Positions 9,419-18,543 of a stretch of DNA of 64,000 nucleotides are shown in pieces. The stretch covers positions 48,961 to 112,960 of the forward strand of contig CAOKOL010000008.1 in assembly GCA_948470335.1 (NCBI GenBank), given 5' to 3'. The number at the start of each line of letters is the position of its first letter. The stretch's first letter is position 1. The stretch is from an uncultured Lachnospiraceae bacterium. GTDB lineage: Bacteria > Bacillota > Clostridia > Lachnospirales > Lachnospiraceae. The notes under the pieces were generated by a model that had not been told where the DNA came from, searched no databases, and was given only the letters and a program-made list of their open reading frames with translations. The translations under genes were made by a program, and so were the position numbers.

Positions 9419-11011
9419 TATTTTCTTCCCTTCCAGAACGATCTCCCGCACGCCGATTTTCTTTTTCTTGTTAAAGTTAAAACTCAGCATATAGCCGGTG
9501 TCCTGATGATAAGCGTCCAGATAACCAAACAGTTGTTTTTCTCCCCTTTTGTGATACGCATCCCCATGCCAGATCTTAATTTCGATCACAAACTGCTCTC
9601 CATGATAATCCACGATTACATCCGTCCGCAGCAAGTCTCGTGTCTGGCTTTCCACATAATAATTTCCTGTGCCGTTGATAATCGGACGCAGATACAGAAG
9701 GAAATATTTCCTGCCAACCTCCTCGATAAAAGCATCCGGCTGATTTCCATACAGATCATGAAAATGTTCCACAAACTTTTCCAGAACCAGTCTCATATTC
9801 AGATGTCCGCCTGTCACAAACTGATTTTGATCCCGCTGCGCTGCCCCTGCAATATGCAGCGCCCGCAGCTCCTGCTCAGACAGAAAATAATTATATAATA
9901 TGATCTCAAAAATACGGTTGGCCGGCTCAACAAAGCCTCTGTTATTTTTCACAAAGCCAAACATGCCCGCGATATCAATCGCGGCATTCAGCGAATTGTA
10001 GGCAATCCGTTTTCCTTCAAACAATATATCCCGAAGAATCTCATACAGCTCCGGATAGATCTGCAGCCTCCCGATCAACGACTCAAACAAAGGATTCCGT
10101 TCTGCCAGCAGCATCCGCTCCGCTTCCAGAAATCCGGCTTTCGTCCATGCCGCTTTCCGGTTCGTGGAAAATGAAGAAAGATTACTCACTTTTTCATCAA
10201 TCAATTTACACAGCCGTGACACCAGATACGGATAGCCGGACGTGTAGTCATATAAAAGGCCGACCATTTCGCCAACATTCATTCCCGTCTGATAATCCGC
10301 CTCATATTCCGCAAGCATTCCCGCGATTTCCTTTTTCGACAGGCTCATATCCACGTCAAAATCCGCTGCGATATTCCATGGACTGTTAATCTTATGCGTA
10401 TCCTCCGGCCTTATTTTATTTTTCAGATTTCTGATATCATAAACACCTGCCAAAATAACGGACTGAAATGTTTTCGTCCTCCCCTGTTCCCTTTTCAGAT
10501 AATAATAACGCAATTGGGCAAGAAAATCCAAAAACACCTGATTGTTTGAAGCGCTGTCCACCTCATCGATCATCAACACAACAGGCCGTTCGGACGCCTG
10601 ACAGATCTCTGTCAGATACCGGAACAGCTTTTGCAGGCGCAGCTTATCATCGTTCGCGTCCACAGCCGCCGTCAGCCGCTCTGAAATTTTCCGATAATCC
10701 GCCGCAGTTTTTCCTGCCAACTGAAATTCTTCCAGAAACATTTCCGCGAATGCCAGGCAAAAAATATTTTCCGTCTCAAAAGAAGCATGGCCCAGTTCCT
10801 GAAAATCCAGGCTGAGCACAATATATTCCCCTCTCAGTCGTGAAGCCAGCGCGTACAGCAAAGTGGTTTTTCCATATTGTCTTCCGCAGTTAATGGAAAA
10901 ATAATCGCCTCTGTCAACCATTCTGCGAATCGAGCGTAGTTTTGCGCTGATATCCGCCATATAATGTTTTTCCGGAACACACAAACCCGTAGTGTTAAAA
11001 TTTTTTGCCAT
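9401..11011 (-). CDS. AAA-ATPase with C-terminal PD-(D/E)XK-like domain
   Basis: 536 residues. The N-terminal AAA domain has a Walker A-like GRQYGKTTLLYAL near residue 47 and a Walker B VVLMIDEVDSASNNQ. The C-terminus has a nuclease-fold pattern, with Asp in RTDVIVDYHGEQFVIEIKIW followed by E-x-K, like the DUF1703/PD-(D/E)XK part of the 'AAA-ATPase-like' family that is multicopy in many gut anaerobes. The function of that family is not settled; a mobile or defence-related role is sometimes proposed. It has no operon partner here. Confidence 0.85.
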   Translation of the reverse strand: MAKNFNTTGLCVPEKHYMADISAKLRSIRRMVDRGDYFSINCGRQYGKTTLLYALASRLRGEYIVLSLDFQELGHASFETENIFCLAFAEMFLEEFQLAGKTAADYRKISERLTAAVDANDDKLRLQKLFRYLTEICQASERPVVLMIDEVDSASNNQVFLDFLAQLRYYYLKREQGRTKTFQSVILAGVYDIRNLKNKIRPEDTHKINSPWNIAADFDVDMSLSKKEIAGMLAEYEADYQTGMNVGEMVGLLYDYTSGYPYLVSRLCKLIDEKVSNLSSFSTNRKAAWTKAGFLEAERMLLAERNPLFESLIGRLQIYPELYEILRDILFEGKRIAYNSLNAAIDIAGMFGFVKNNRGFVEPANRIFEIILYNYFLSEQELRALHIAGAAQRDQNQFVTGGHLNMRLVLEKFVEHFHDLYGNQPDAFIEEVGRKYFLLYLRPIINGTGNYYVESQTRDLLRTDVIVDYHGEQFVIEIKIWHGDAYHKRGEKQLFGYLDAYHQDTGYMLSFNFNKKKKIGVREIVLEGKKIIEAVV

Positions 11012-11140
11012 AACCGCTCAACATTCCTCTCAAACGCCATATTCAATATTTTCCCCATTCCCGGCAGCATCCATGGCATCTCCTGTAACCATTATAAAAA
11101 ATTATTTTCCGTAAATCAAGACCAATAAGAATCCTATGAT

Positions 11141-11190
11141 GCAAAAACCGGCGTCCCTCCCGAAGCAATGCTCCGCAAAAGACGCCGGTC
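11141..11190 (-). terminator. gcvH: terminator of the gcvH transcript
   Basis: ACCGGCGTC (11147-11155) and GACGCCGGT (11181-11189) form a perfect 9-bp stem. Read on the minus strand it is followed by TTTTT. Confidence 0.8.
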
Positions 11191-11261
11191 TGATTCAATC
11201 CGTTATTCTCTTTTTACCATCCGGCTTTCGAATCACGTTTCTGTCGGCTTTCTCCAAAAGA

Positions 11262-11639
11262 TTAAGCGTCCAGTCCGCCTTCATAAGCAGATGCGGAAAG
11301 CAGCTCATCCAGCTCGCTCTCGTCGTTCATCTTTACTTCTACGATCCATGCGGCATAAGCATCTTCGTTGATGTTTTCCGGTGAATCATCCAGTTCTTCG
11401 TTCACGGCAACAACCTCGCCGCTTACCGGAATCGGTACCTCAGAAGCAGTCTTGGAAGACTCGATCTCGGTGAATACGTCGCCGGCTGAGAAAGTAGCGC
11501 CTACTTCGGGAAGATCAACGAACAGAATATCGCCCAACTGATCCTGTGCAAACTCAGTGATGCCTAATTTAACGGTATCGCCTTCAACCTTCACCCAAAC
11601 ATGCTCGCTGGTGTACTTCAATTCTGATGGATATGTCAT
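11262..11639 (-). CDS. gcvH: glycine cleavage system H-protein
   Basis: 125 residues from the ATG at 11639, preceded by AAAGGAGA; a longer frame to 11696 lacks a binding site. The lipoyl-attachment lysine is K63 in EIESSKTASEV. The H-protein carries the aminomethyl/dihydrolipoyl arm between the glycine cleavage subunits. gcvP and gcvT are absent here. In Wood-Ljungdahl gene clusters of other clostridia gcvH and lpd lie with metF/metV, and the same neighbourhood is seen here. It has its own promoter. Confidence 0.95.
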   Translation of the reverse strand: MTYPSELKYTSEHVWVKVEGDTVKLGITEFAQDQLGDILFVDLPEVGATFSAGDVFTEIESSKTASEVPIPVSGEVVAVNEELDDSPENINEDAYAAWIVEVKMNDESELDELLSASAYEGGLDA

Positions 11640-11713
11640 AATACTGTCTCCTTTACATAAATAAATATTGCGTAACCATATGCGACTGTCTTTCAATCGC
11701 TCCGCTTATATGG

Positions 11714-11742
11714 TTTATAGCATACTTTCAAAGATTTTGCAA
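11714..11742 (-). promoter_or_regulatory. gcvH: gcvH promoter
   Basis: On the minus strand TTGCAA (11742-11737), 17-base spacer and TATAAA (11719-11714), about 75 bases before the gcvH start. gcvH can thus be transcribed apart from lpdA. Confidence 0.65.
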
Positions 11743-11804
11743 TCCCATTATGCCTTAAATTTCTATTATTTTACGATTGACGGTTACGATTCACTCCGCA
11801 CTGA

Positions 11805-13193
11805 TCAAACTTTCATCGTGCTCATGCCGTGAACGTCGTGAAGGGCTTCCATAACAGCTTCGCACATCGTAGGATGAGGGAAGATGCAGTCTGCCAGTTC
11901 TTCCACTTTCATCTTTAACTGTACGCCCGTGGTCAGTACCTGAAGCATATCGGATGCTCTTGCGCCTACGATCTCAGCGCCGATCAGGGTATCGTCCATA
12001 TCAGCGATCACCTTTACGAAGCCTGCGATATGGCCGGATGCCTGTGCCTTGCCCAGCGCCTTGAAATCAAAGGTTCCGGTTCTGTAATCTTTGCCAAGCT
12101 CCTTGCCTTCCTTCTGCAGCTGCCATTCCATCTTGCCGACATTGGCGATTTCAGGAGTGGTAAATACGCAGCCGGGAACGGCATGATAGGTAGCAGCCTT
12201 GTCGCCGCCCATCATATTGTCGATGGCAATAAAGCCTTCCTTGGTGGCCACATGTGCCAGGAACGGCGTGTTAACGATATCACCGATTGCGTAGATGTTA
12301 TCTACGTTTGTCTTCATATGGTCATCAACAGCAACTCTGCCTCTGTCGCCCATCTCTACGGCTGCATTCTCCAGGCCAACGCCCTTGGTGAAAGGCGCAC
12401 GTCCGATGGCAACCAGAACGTACTCTGCGGAAAGGGTCTTGCCGCTTGCAAGGGTTACGTCCACATGATCCTCGGCAGGATTTACCTCGGCGATTCCGTC
12501 GCCGCATACCACTTTGATCTTGTCCTTCTTGAACTGACGTGCCAACTGTTTGCTCACGTCCTCATCCATCGTCGCCAGCAGTCTGGGCAGAGCCTCAACT
12601 ACGGTTACTTCGGTGCCCATGGCAGCCAGGAACTGACCGATCTCGCAGCCGATTACACCGCCGCCTACCAGAATCAGAGACTTGGGCGCATGCTCAAAGT
12701 CAAGGATCTCGTCGCTGGTGATTACCCGCTTGCCGTCATATTTGAATACCGGCGGTGCAATCGGCACGGAGCCCGTAGCCAGCAGTACATAATCTGTCTG
12801 AACCAGTTCTTCTGTTCCGTCTTCCTTTACAACCTTAACGGTGTTCTTATCCACCAGGCTGCCGAAACCGTTGATTACGGTCACTTTGTTCTTATTCATC
12901 AGGAACTGGATACCTTTTACCAGAGATTCCATAACCTTGTTCTTTCTGGCCAGGATCGCAGGATAGTCCACTTCCGCTTCGCCAGAAACATTGATACCAA
13001 AGGATTTGGCGTTCTCTACGGTCTCCAGAGTGTCATAAGAAGCCAGGAATGCCTTTGTGGGGATACAGCCTCTGTTCAGGCAGGTTCCGCCTAATTTGTC
13101 CTTCTCCACCAGAACTACTTCCGCACCCTTTTTCGCTGCGTAAAGAGCTGCCTCATATCCGCCGGGGCCGGCGCCGATGATTGTTATTTTCAT
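11805..13193 (-). CDS. lpdA: dihydrolipoyl dehydrogenase
   Basis: 462 residues from the ATG at 13193, with GGAGG 11 bases upstream. FAD-binding motif IIGAGPGGYEAALYA, redox-active disulfide C38/C43 in GGTCLNRGCIPTK, NAD-binding VGGGVIGCEIG, and the C-terminal catalytic His-Glu region HPTMCEAVMEAL. It reoxidises dihydrolipoyl groups with NAD+. It follows metF in the one-carbon operon and precedes gcvH, whose product is its likely substrate. A large hairpin lies just before its ribosome binding site. Confidence 0.95.
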   Translation of the reverse strand: MKITIIGAGPGGYEAALYAAKKGAEVVLVEKDKLGGTCLNRGCIPTKAFLASYDTLETVENAKSFGINVSGEAEVDYPAILARKNKVMESLVKGIQFLMNKNKVTVINGFGSLVDKNTVKVVKEDGTEELVQTDYVLLATGSVPIAPPVFKYDGKRVITSDEILDFEHAPKSLILVGGGVIGCEIGQFLAAMGTEVTVVEALPRLLATMDEDVSKQLARQFKKDKIKVVCGDGIAEVNPAEDHVDVTLASGKTLSAEYVLVAIGRAPFTKGVGLENAAVEMGDRGRVAVDDHMKTNVDNIYAIGDIVNTPFLAHVATKEGFIAIDNMMGGDKAATYHAVPGCVFTTPEIANVGKMEWQLQKEGKELGKDYRTGTFDFKALGKAQASGHIAGFVKVIADMDDTLIGAEIVGARASDMLQVLTTGVQLKMKVEELADCIFPHPTMCEAVMEALHDVHGMSTMKV

Positions 13194-13218
13194 AGTATTG
13201 CTTTCCTCCAAATCAGTT

Positions 13219-13314
13219 CAGCAACTCCCCTACTAAGCCCCCCTTGAACTGGGAGAATTTCCGGCCGACAAACCGTCCGTAAATCCTCCCGGGGGCTTAT
13301 TCGGTCCGTTGCTG
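13219..13314 (-). promoter_or_regulatory. large nested hairpin in the metF-lpdA gap
   Basis: Three nested stems: 13219-13225 with 13308-13314 (7 bp perfect), 13234-13242 with 13291-13299 (9 bp perfect) and 13251-13260 with 13281-13290 (9 of 10). On the lpdA mRNA the structure ends a few bases before the GGAGG. It may moderate or separate lpdA expression within the operon. It is not a known riboswitch that I recognise. Confidence 0.6.
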
Positions 13315-13318
13315 TTTT
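13292..13318. repeat. 27-base dispersed repeat, copy A
   Basis: 24 of 27 positions match a stretch at 42519-42545. Both copies sit in an intercistronic gap just upstream of a leftward gene (lpdA and azlD). Confidence 0.5.
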
Positions 13319-13396
13319 ATATCAGTTCCGCATATTTTATAATGCCGCAGCCCCACAGTCTGCGGGCCTGCGGCTCCATATAAATAAGAAACAGAT

Positions 13397-14326
13397 TTAT
13401 GCGTTGATGTTCACGCCTGCCATATCCAGGATCGTAGGAATGTTTTTCTCAGCGCCGATGGTCATCAGATGGATACCGTCGCAGATCTTCTCTTCTTTGA
13501 TCTTCTGAATCAGCTCAGCTGCCATCTCGATACCAACCTTGCCGGGCAGACCCTTGATGCCTTTTTCCTTGCCTTCTGCGGCAGCATCGGTCAGTCTCTT
13601 GATCTGATATTCAGGAACATCGATTCCGGGAACGCTTGCATTCATGTATTTTGCCATGCCTGCAGCCTTTAACGGAATGATACCTGCCATTACATGAACC
13701 TTGATGTTCGCTTTGTCAACAGCGTCCATGAATCTCTTCAGAGGCTCAAGCTCGAAGATACCCTGGGTCTGTACGTACATAGCGCCGCAGTCTACTTTCT
13801 TTTTCAGTTTGTTGATCTGCAGAACCATGGGCTCATATACGGGGGTTACGGAAGCGCCTTTGTAGAACTTCGGTGCGCCGCCTTCCAGATCGTTTCCGCC
13901 GCAGTCTTTGCCGCTTGCTTCCATATCGCTTAACAGTTTCAGGATACCGCAGGAATCCAGATCGAATACGGGCTTGGAATCCTTACAGTCACCAACTACG
14001 GTGTGGTCGCCGGTCAGCGCCAGAGTCGTGTCGATGCCGAAAGATGCTGCGGTCAGATACTCGCCGATGATGGCGATACGGCTTCTGTCACGGCCGGTCA
14101 TCTGCAGAATCGGCTCGATGCCTGCCTGTTTTAATTTGATACAAAGACCCAGAGAAGAAGCCTTGATACATGCGGACTGCATATCGGTAACGTTTACGCC
14201 GTGTACACGGCCTCTCAGATATTCCGCATCTTCCATCTGTACGGAAAAATCATAGCCTTTCGGAGGCGCCATCTCGGCAGTTACACCAAATTTTCCTGCT
14301 TCAAATGCCTGCTGTAATAAACTCAT
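13397..14326 (-). CDS. metF: methylenetetrahydrofolate reductase
   Basis: 309 residues. It begins MSLLQQAFEAGKFGVTAEM and contains VHGVNVTDMQ and TGDHTVVGDCKDSKPVFDLDS, as in MetF-type TIM-barrel flavoproteins of acetogens. It reduces methylene-THF to methyl-THF, the last step of the methyl branch. Its ATG directly follows the metV stop codon, with the ribosome binding site inside metV. The MetF-MetV pairing is established for acetogens. I cannot tell the electron donor, and no rnfC2 gene is present. Confidence 0.94.
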   Translation of the reverse strand: MSLLQQAFEAGKFGVTAEMAPPKGYDFSVQMEDAEYLRGRVHGVNVTDMQSACIKASSLGLCIKLKQAGIEPILQMTGRDRSRIAIIGEYLTAASFGIDTTLALTGDHTVVGDCKDSKPVFDLDSCGILKLLSDMEASGKDCGGNDLEGGAPKFYKGASVTPVYEPMVLQINKLKKKVDCGAMYVQTQGIFELEPLKRFMDAVDKANIKVHVMAGIIPLKAAGMAKYMNASVPGIDVPEYQIKRLTDAAAEGKEKGIKGLPGKVGIEMAAELIQKIKEEKICDGIHLMTIGAEKNIPTILDMAGVNINA

Positions 14327-14974
14327 TTATTTTTCCTCCTTTAAGCTGATTTTTCTGGGGTAGGAGAATGCTCCATAGCCTTTATCAGGACGTACTTCCA
14401 GGATCTTGTCTTCCTGGCCCAGCTCTACCAGTCTGTTGTAAATCTTAATCCATGCGCAGTCATTGTCAGGATTCACTTCGCACTTGCCGTCTTTCTGACC
14501 GCCGCAGGGGCCGTTTACAAGAGACTTCGCACACTGGGTAATCGGGCAGATGCCGCCGGTGGAACCAACCACACAGTCGCCGCACATACGACATGCTTCG
14601 TTGAATACGCCTACACGCTCAACCTGTCCTAAGAACATCGTATTGTTGGACGGATATACCGGAAGCTTCAGGTTTGCCGCAACAGTCTGAGCGCCGTCAC
14701 CGCAGGCCATACATACGATTGCTTCCGCACCGCTGTCCTTGAATACCTTAACCTCTTTCTTTACCAGCAGCTTCTGGCAGCACTCGTCAGGAATGGCGGT
14801 GCCTACAACCTGCTTGCCGTGAGCCTCCAGGTACTCTTTCATTTCAGCCAAATCCTTCTCGCCGCCGGTCTGACATGCAGTTGCGCAGTTGCCGCAGCCG
14901 ATCAGACCAACTCTTGTCGTGCCTTCCAGCATTGCCATCAACTCTTCAATCGGCTTTTTCTGAGTGATAATCAT
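14327..14974 (-). CDS. metV: methylenetetrahydrofolate reductase C-terminal domain protein (MetV)
   Basis: 215 residues with many cysteines, including GLIGCGNCATACQTGG, VCMACGDGAQ and CRMCGDCVVGSTGGICPITQC, matching the MetV partner of MetF. In acetogens MetV carries zinc and Fe-S centres and forms a complex with MetF. The gene abuts metF with no gap. Confidence 0.93.
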   Translation of the reverse strand: MIITQKKPIEELMAMLEGTTRVGLIGCGNCATACQTGGEKDLAEMKEYLEAHGKQVVGTAIPDECCQKLLVKKEVKVFKDSGAEAIVCMACGDGAQTVAANLKLPVYPSNNTMFLGQVERVGVFNEACRMCGDCVVGSTGGICPITQCAKSLVNGPCGGQKDGKCEVNPDNDCAWIKIYNRLVELGQEDKILEVRPDKGYGAFSYPRKISLKEEK

Positions 14975-15007
14975 ATACTTTTTCCTCCCAATTTAGTCGT
15001 TTATAAA

Positions 15008-15988
15008 TTACTGAATGTTATTCTGTAACTTGCAGGCCTTGATCAGATTCTTGGCCAGGATAGCGGAAGTAATTGCGCCTACGCCGGGAACCGGAGTTTT
15101 CCAGCTTGCTTTTTCCTCAACGTCTGCTGCGCAGCAGCCAAGGGTAACGATTTTCTGCTTGCCGGTCTTCTCGTTCATGATCGGCTGGCCGTCAGCGTCG
15201 AAAGCTTTCTCTCTGATAACGGCTGCGTCGATTACAACTGCGCCTTCTTTGATCATATCTGCCGTTACGGAATCCTTGAAAGGAACTGCACAGATTACTA
15301 CGTCAGCTTTCTGTGTATACTCATTCTTAATTTCCGGATGAGTCAGATGATGAACGATGGATACGCTGGCGAAACGGTTTGTCAGCATCATGGAAACCGG
15401 TTTGCCGATAACGTTGGAGTTGTTGATGATGCAGACATCCAGTCCACAGCAAACATCGGCATCCTGCTCAGGCTTAGCCAGAGGGTTCGGGCCGAATTTC
15501 GGTCTTGCAACAGCCTTGATCTGCTCTCCGTAGTAGTCGATTACTTCCATAATCGCACTTGCGGTACAGGGATACAGGCCTGTAGGATCGTTGATAACCA
15601 GTTTGCCCATGTTTGCGCTGGTGCAGGCGTCAACATCCTTCAGCGGAGAAATATTCTCGCCGATGGCAACGTTCTCGTCGATGTTGTCCAGAGGACGGAA
15701 AGCCAGGATGCCGTGGATTGCGGGATCAGCGTTAACGGCTTTGAATTTCTCAATATACTCTTCCTGAGATACTTCTGCGGGCAGTGCGAAAACTTCTACT
15801 TCGATGCCGGCTTCGTTCATGCTCTTGGTAGCGCCTTTCTCATAGGAAAGGTCGGGACCTTTTTCGCCTACGCGGAAAATCCCCAGCTTGGGAACGATGC
15901 CCTTTGCCTTCAGTGCGTCAGCTTCTTTCTTACACTGCTCTGAAATCGACTGGGCAACCAGTTTACAATCCAATACTTGTGCGCTCAT
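15008..15988 (-). CDS. folD: methylenetetrahydrofolate dehydrogenase, FolD-family, probably monofunctional
   Basis: 326 residues, longer than usual FolD (about 285). The dinucleotide-binding segment NNSNVIGKPVSMMLTNRFA and the C-terminal TPVPGVGAITSAILAKN are clear family marks. Gapless alignment to the FolD motif GDNPASQIYVASKRKA puts Tyr at Y49 but Ala (A53) at the catalytic lysine, and the Gln of GILVQLPLP is Phe (F97 in GILAFRPLD). Lys and Gln are needed for cyclohydrolase but not dehydrogenase activity. Yeast MTD1, a monofunctional dehydrogenase of similar length (320 residues), also lacks both. With fchA next door supplying cyclohydrolase, this is best read as a dedicated dehydrogenase. 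Confidence 0.9.
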   Translation of the reverse strand: MSAQVLDCKLVAQSISEQCKKEADALKAKGIVPKLGIFRVGEKGPDLSYEKGATKSMNEAGIEVEVFALPAEVSQEEYIEKFKAVNADPAIHGILAFRPLDNIDENVAIGENISPLKDVDACTSANMGKLVINDPTGLYPCTASAIMEVIDYYGEQIKAVARPKFGPNPLAKPEQDADVCCGLDVCIINNSNVIGKPVSMMLTNRFASVSIVHHLTHPEIKNEYTQKADVVICAVPFKDSVTADMIKEGAVVIDAAVIREKAFDADGQPIMNEKTGKQKIVTLGCCAADVEEKASWKTPVPGVGAITSAILAKNLIKACKLQNNIQ

Positions 15989-16038
15989 GTTACTGAACCT
16001 CCTTAAATTTATCTTATCTTAAATGAGAATAAATCCCA

Positions 16039-16671
16039 TTATGAATTCAAAATATTTAATACCTTCTCATATACGTCGTCACAGATCTTCTGACCTTCTT
16101 CCAGCATAGGCAGAAGTTCACCTTTAAGCTGTGTCACATACGCTTCATCCGTGATGCTGCTCAGGTTGATCACCACGTTCAGCCAGCCGCTCATCATAGC
16201 GCCTTTTAAACAGAGGACGCCGCAGCCTACGTCGGAGATCGCCAGCTTGGAACCCTTGTTCACCAGCTCCTCATGAAGCTTGATCGCCTTGTAAGACACC
16301 TTCACGATATCCACGGGAACCTGAATCGCCACCTTCAATGCAGCCTGCATCGTTTCTTCTTTATATTTCTTTTCTTCGTCAGTAGAGGTAGGCAAACCAT
16401 ATGCTTTGGACAGAGGCAGGAAATTCTGGGCATCCTGATCGATCATCCCCATCATCGTCGTCTTTAATTCTTCAGCTTCTTTCATAATCCGCTGAATATC
16501 TTCCTCATACTGAGCATATTTCTTCTTTCCTGTCGTCAGATTGCAAACCATGCCGCCCAGCGCCACGCCCAATGCGCCTACCAGGGAGGCCACGCCGCCG
16601 CCGCCGGGTACCGGGGCTTTGGAAAATGTTTCGTCTACAAATTTTGTACAGGTTAATTCGGCATAATTCAT
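16039..16671 (-). CDS. fchA: methenyltetrahydrofolate cyclohydrolase (FTCD_C family)
   Basis: 210 residues from the ATG at 16671 preceded by GGAGG; a longer frame to 16779 would run through a large hairpin. The motif SKAPVPGGGGVASLVGALG and all-helical content mark the cyclodeaminase/cyclohydrolase family. It interconverts formyl-THF and methenyl-THF, between Fhs and FolD in the pathway, and the gene order is fhs-fchA-folD. A separate cyclohydrolase explains why FolD here can lack that activity. Confidence 0.92.
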   Translation of the reverse strand: MNYAELTCTKFVDETFSKAPVPGGGGVASLVGALGVALGGMVCNLTTGKKKYAQYEEDIQRIMKEAEELKTTMMGMIDQDAQNFLPLSKAYGLPTSTDEEKKYKEETMQAALKVAIQVPVDIVKVSYKAIKLHEELVNKGSKLAISDVGCGVLCLKGAMMSGWLNVVINLSSITDEAYVTQLKGELLPMLEEGQKICDDVYEKVLNILNS

Positions 16672-16723
16672 ATGTAAATAGCCTCCGCAAATCGTTCTGA
16701 TATATTTTACTCCGATCAGTTGC

Positions 16724-16777
16724 GCCTGTAACGCATCCTGCCGGATGATCCGGTATCCGGCAGGATGCGTTACAGGC
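16724..16777. repeat. perfect 22-bp hairpin between fhs and fchA
   Basis: 16724-16745 and 16756-16777 are perfect inverted repeats around a 10-base loop. No T-run follows on either strand, so this is not a simple terminator. It may be an mRNA processing or stabilising element that sets fhs above fchA expression, or a REP-like repeat. Confidence 0.85.
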
Positions 16778-16860
16778 ACACTTCACCGGATATTTTGCAA
16801 TATGGCGCATGGAGGCTGCCAAGGCAGCCCCCATGGCCAAAGGTCAAGTCAAATTTCGAT

Positions 16861-18543
16861 TTAGAACAGTCCTGTAATCTTGCCGTCGGAGGATACGTCG
16901 ATCTTCTCGGCAGCCGGAACCTTAGGCAGACCGGGCATCTTCATGATAGCGCCGGTGATGGCAACCATGAATCCTGCGCCTGCGCTCAGGCTTACCTGTC
17001 TGATGGTGATGCGGAAGCCCTGAGGTCTTCCCAGCTTCTTCTCATCATCGGTCAGGGAGTACTGGGTCTTAGCCATACAGATCGGTACGTTGCCGTATCC
17101 AAGACGCTCCAGGTTCTGGATCTCAGCGTCAGCAGCAGCCAGGAAGTCTACGCCGTCAGCGCCATAGATCTTTGTAGCGATCTGGGTGATCTTCTCTTTA
17201 AGCGGCAGGTTGAGGTCGTAGGAGAAACGGAAATCTTTCTTTCCTTCTTCGCACAGACGGATCACTTCTTCAGCCAGCTCGATGCCGCCTTCTCCGCCTT
17301 TGCCCCATACTTCTGACATCTTAACGTTAACGCCCAGTTCTTTACATTTTCTCGTAACCAGTTCGATCTCGGCGTCGGTATCGGTTACGAAACGGTTCAG
17401 AGCTACTACTGCGGGCAGACCAAATACCTGAGTGATGTTCTCAACATGCTTTAACAGGTTCGGCAGACCTTTTTCAAGAGCTTCCAGATTCTCTTTGGTA
17501 ACGTCCGCCTTCGGAACGCCGCCGTTGTATTTCAGAGCCTTGATCGTTGCTACGATAATAACCGCATCGGGCTCCAGCTCAGCCAGACGGCACTTGATAT
17601 CCAGGAACTTCTCAGCACCCAGGTCAGCACCGAATCCAGCCTCGGTTACTACATAATCGCCGAAATGCATAGCCATCTTCGTAGCGATTACGGAGTTACA
17701 GCCGTGTGCGATGTTTGCGAACGGGCCGCCGTGGATGAAACAAGGAGTTCCTTCCAGGGTCTGAACCAGGTTCGGCTTTAACGCATCCTTTAACAGAGCG
17801 GTCATAGCGCCCTGTGCGTTTAACTGTCCGGCAGTTACAGGCTCTCCGCTTCTGGTGTAAGCAACCAGAATTCTGGAGAATCTTGCCTTTAAGTCGTCCA
17901 GGCTGTTAGCCAGACAGAAAGCAGCCATTACTTCGGAAGCAACAGTAATATCAAATCCGTCCTCTCTGGGGAATCCCTGTGCTTTTCCGCCCAGGCCATC
18001 TACTACATTACGAAGCTGACGGTCGTTCATATCCACGCAGCGTCTCCAGATCACTCTTCTGGGATCAATATCCAGTGCATTGCCCTGATAGATATGGTTA
18101 TCAATCATAGCTGCCAGAAGGTTGTTTGCAGCGCCAATTGCATGGAAGTCGCCGGTGAAATGCAGGTTAATATCTTCCATAGGAATAACCTGTGCGTAGC
18201 CGCCGCCTGCAGCGCCGCCTTTTACACCGAATACCGGACCAAGAGAAGGCTCTCTTAAAGCCAGTACCACATTCTTGCCCAATTTAGCCAGAGCATCGCC
18301 AACACCTACGGTTGTTGTGGTCTTTCCTTCTCCGGCAGGAGTAGGGTTGATCGCGGTGGTCAGGATCAGTTTTGCTTTCTTTCCTGAACCGGGCTTGCTT
18401 GTCATGAGGTTGTAGTCTACTTTTGCTTTATATTTTCCATAAAGCTCAAGATCGTCCTCCGTCAAGTTCAGTTTCTTTGCGATCTCCCTGATGTCCTGGG
18501 GGACTGCTTCCTGTGCGATTTCAATGTCTGATTTGAATCCCAT
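16861..18543 (-). CDS. fhs: formate-tetrahydrofolate ligase
   Basis: 560 residues from the ATG at 18543, preceded by GAGGAGGG. P-loop [19 protein letters not shown], and the family segments [20 protein letters not shown] and [15 protein letters not shown]. It joins formate to THF with ATP, the entry step of the methyl branch. It is the first gene of the one-carbon operon, transcribed away from folT. Confidence 0.98.
   Translation of the reverse strand: MGFKSDIEIAQEAVPQDIREIAKKLNLTEDDLELYGKYKAKVDYNLMTSKPGSGKKAKLILTTAINPTPAGEGKTTTTVGVGDALAKLGKNVVLALREPSLGPVFGVKGGAAGGGYAQVIPMEDINLHFTGDFHAIGAANNLLAAMIDNHIYQGNALDIDPRRVIWRRCVDMNDRQLRNVVDGLGGKAQGFPREDGFDITVASEVMAAFCLANSLDDLKARFSRILVAYTRSGEPVTAGQLNAQGAMTALLKDALKPNLVQTLEGTPCFIHGGPFANIAHGCNSVIATKMAMHFGDYVVTEAGFGADLGAEKFLDIKCRLAELEPDAVIIVATIKALKYNGGVPKADVTKENLEALEKGLPNLLKHVENITQVFGLPAVVALNRFVTDTDAEIELVTRKCKELGVNVKMSEVWGKGGEGGIELAEEVIRLCEEGKKDFRFSYDLNLPLKEKITQIATKIYGADGVDFLAAADAEIQNLERLGYGNVPICMAKTQYSLTDDEKKLGRPQGFRITIRQVSLSAGAGFMVAITGAIMKMPGLPKVPAAEKIDVSSDGKITGLF

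Noticed and set aside
12030..13094. 354-codon open frame on the strand opposite lpdA
   Set aside because: It is the mirror of a highly conserved enzyme gene, has no ribosome binding site and no recognisable domain.
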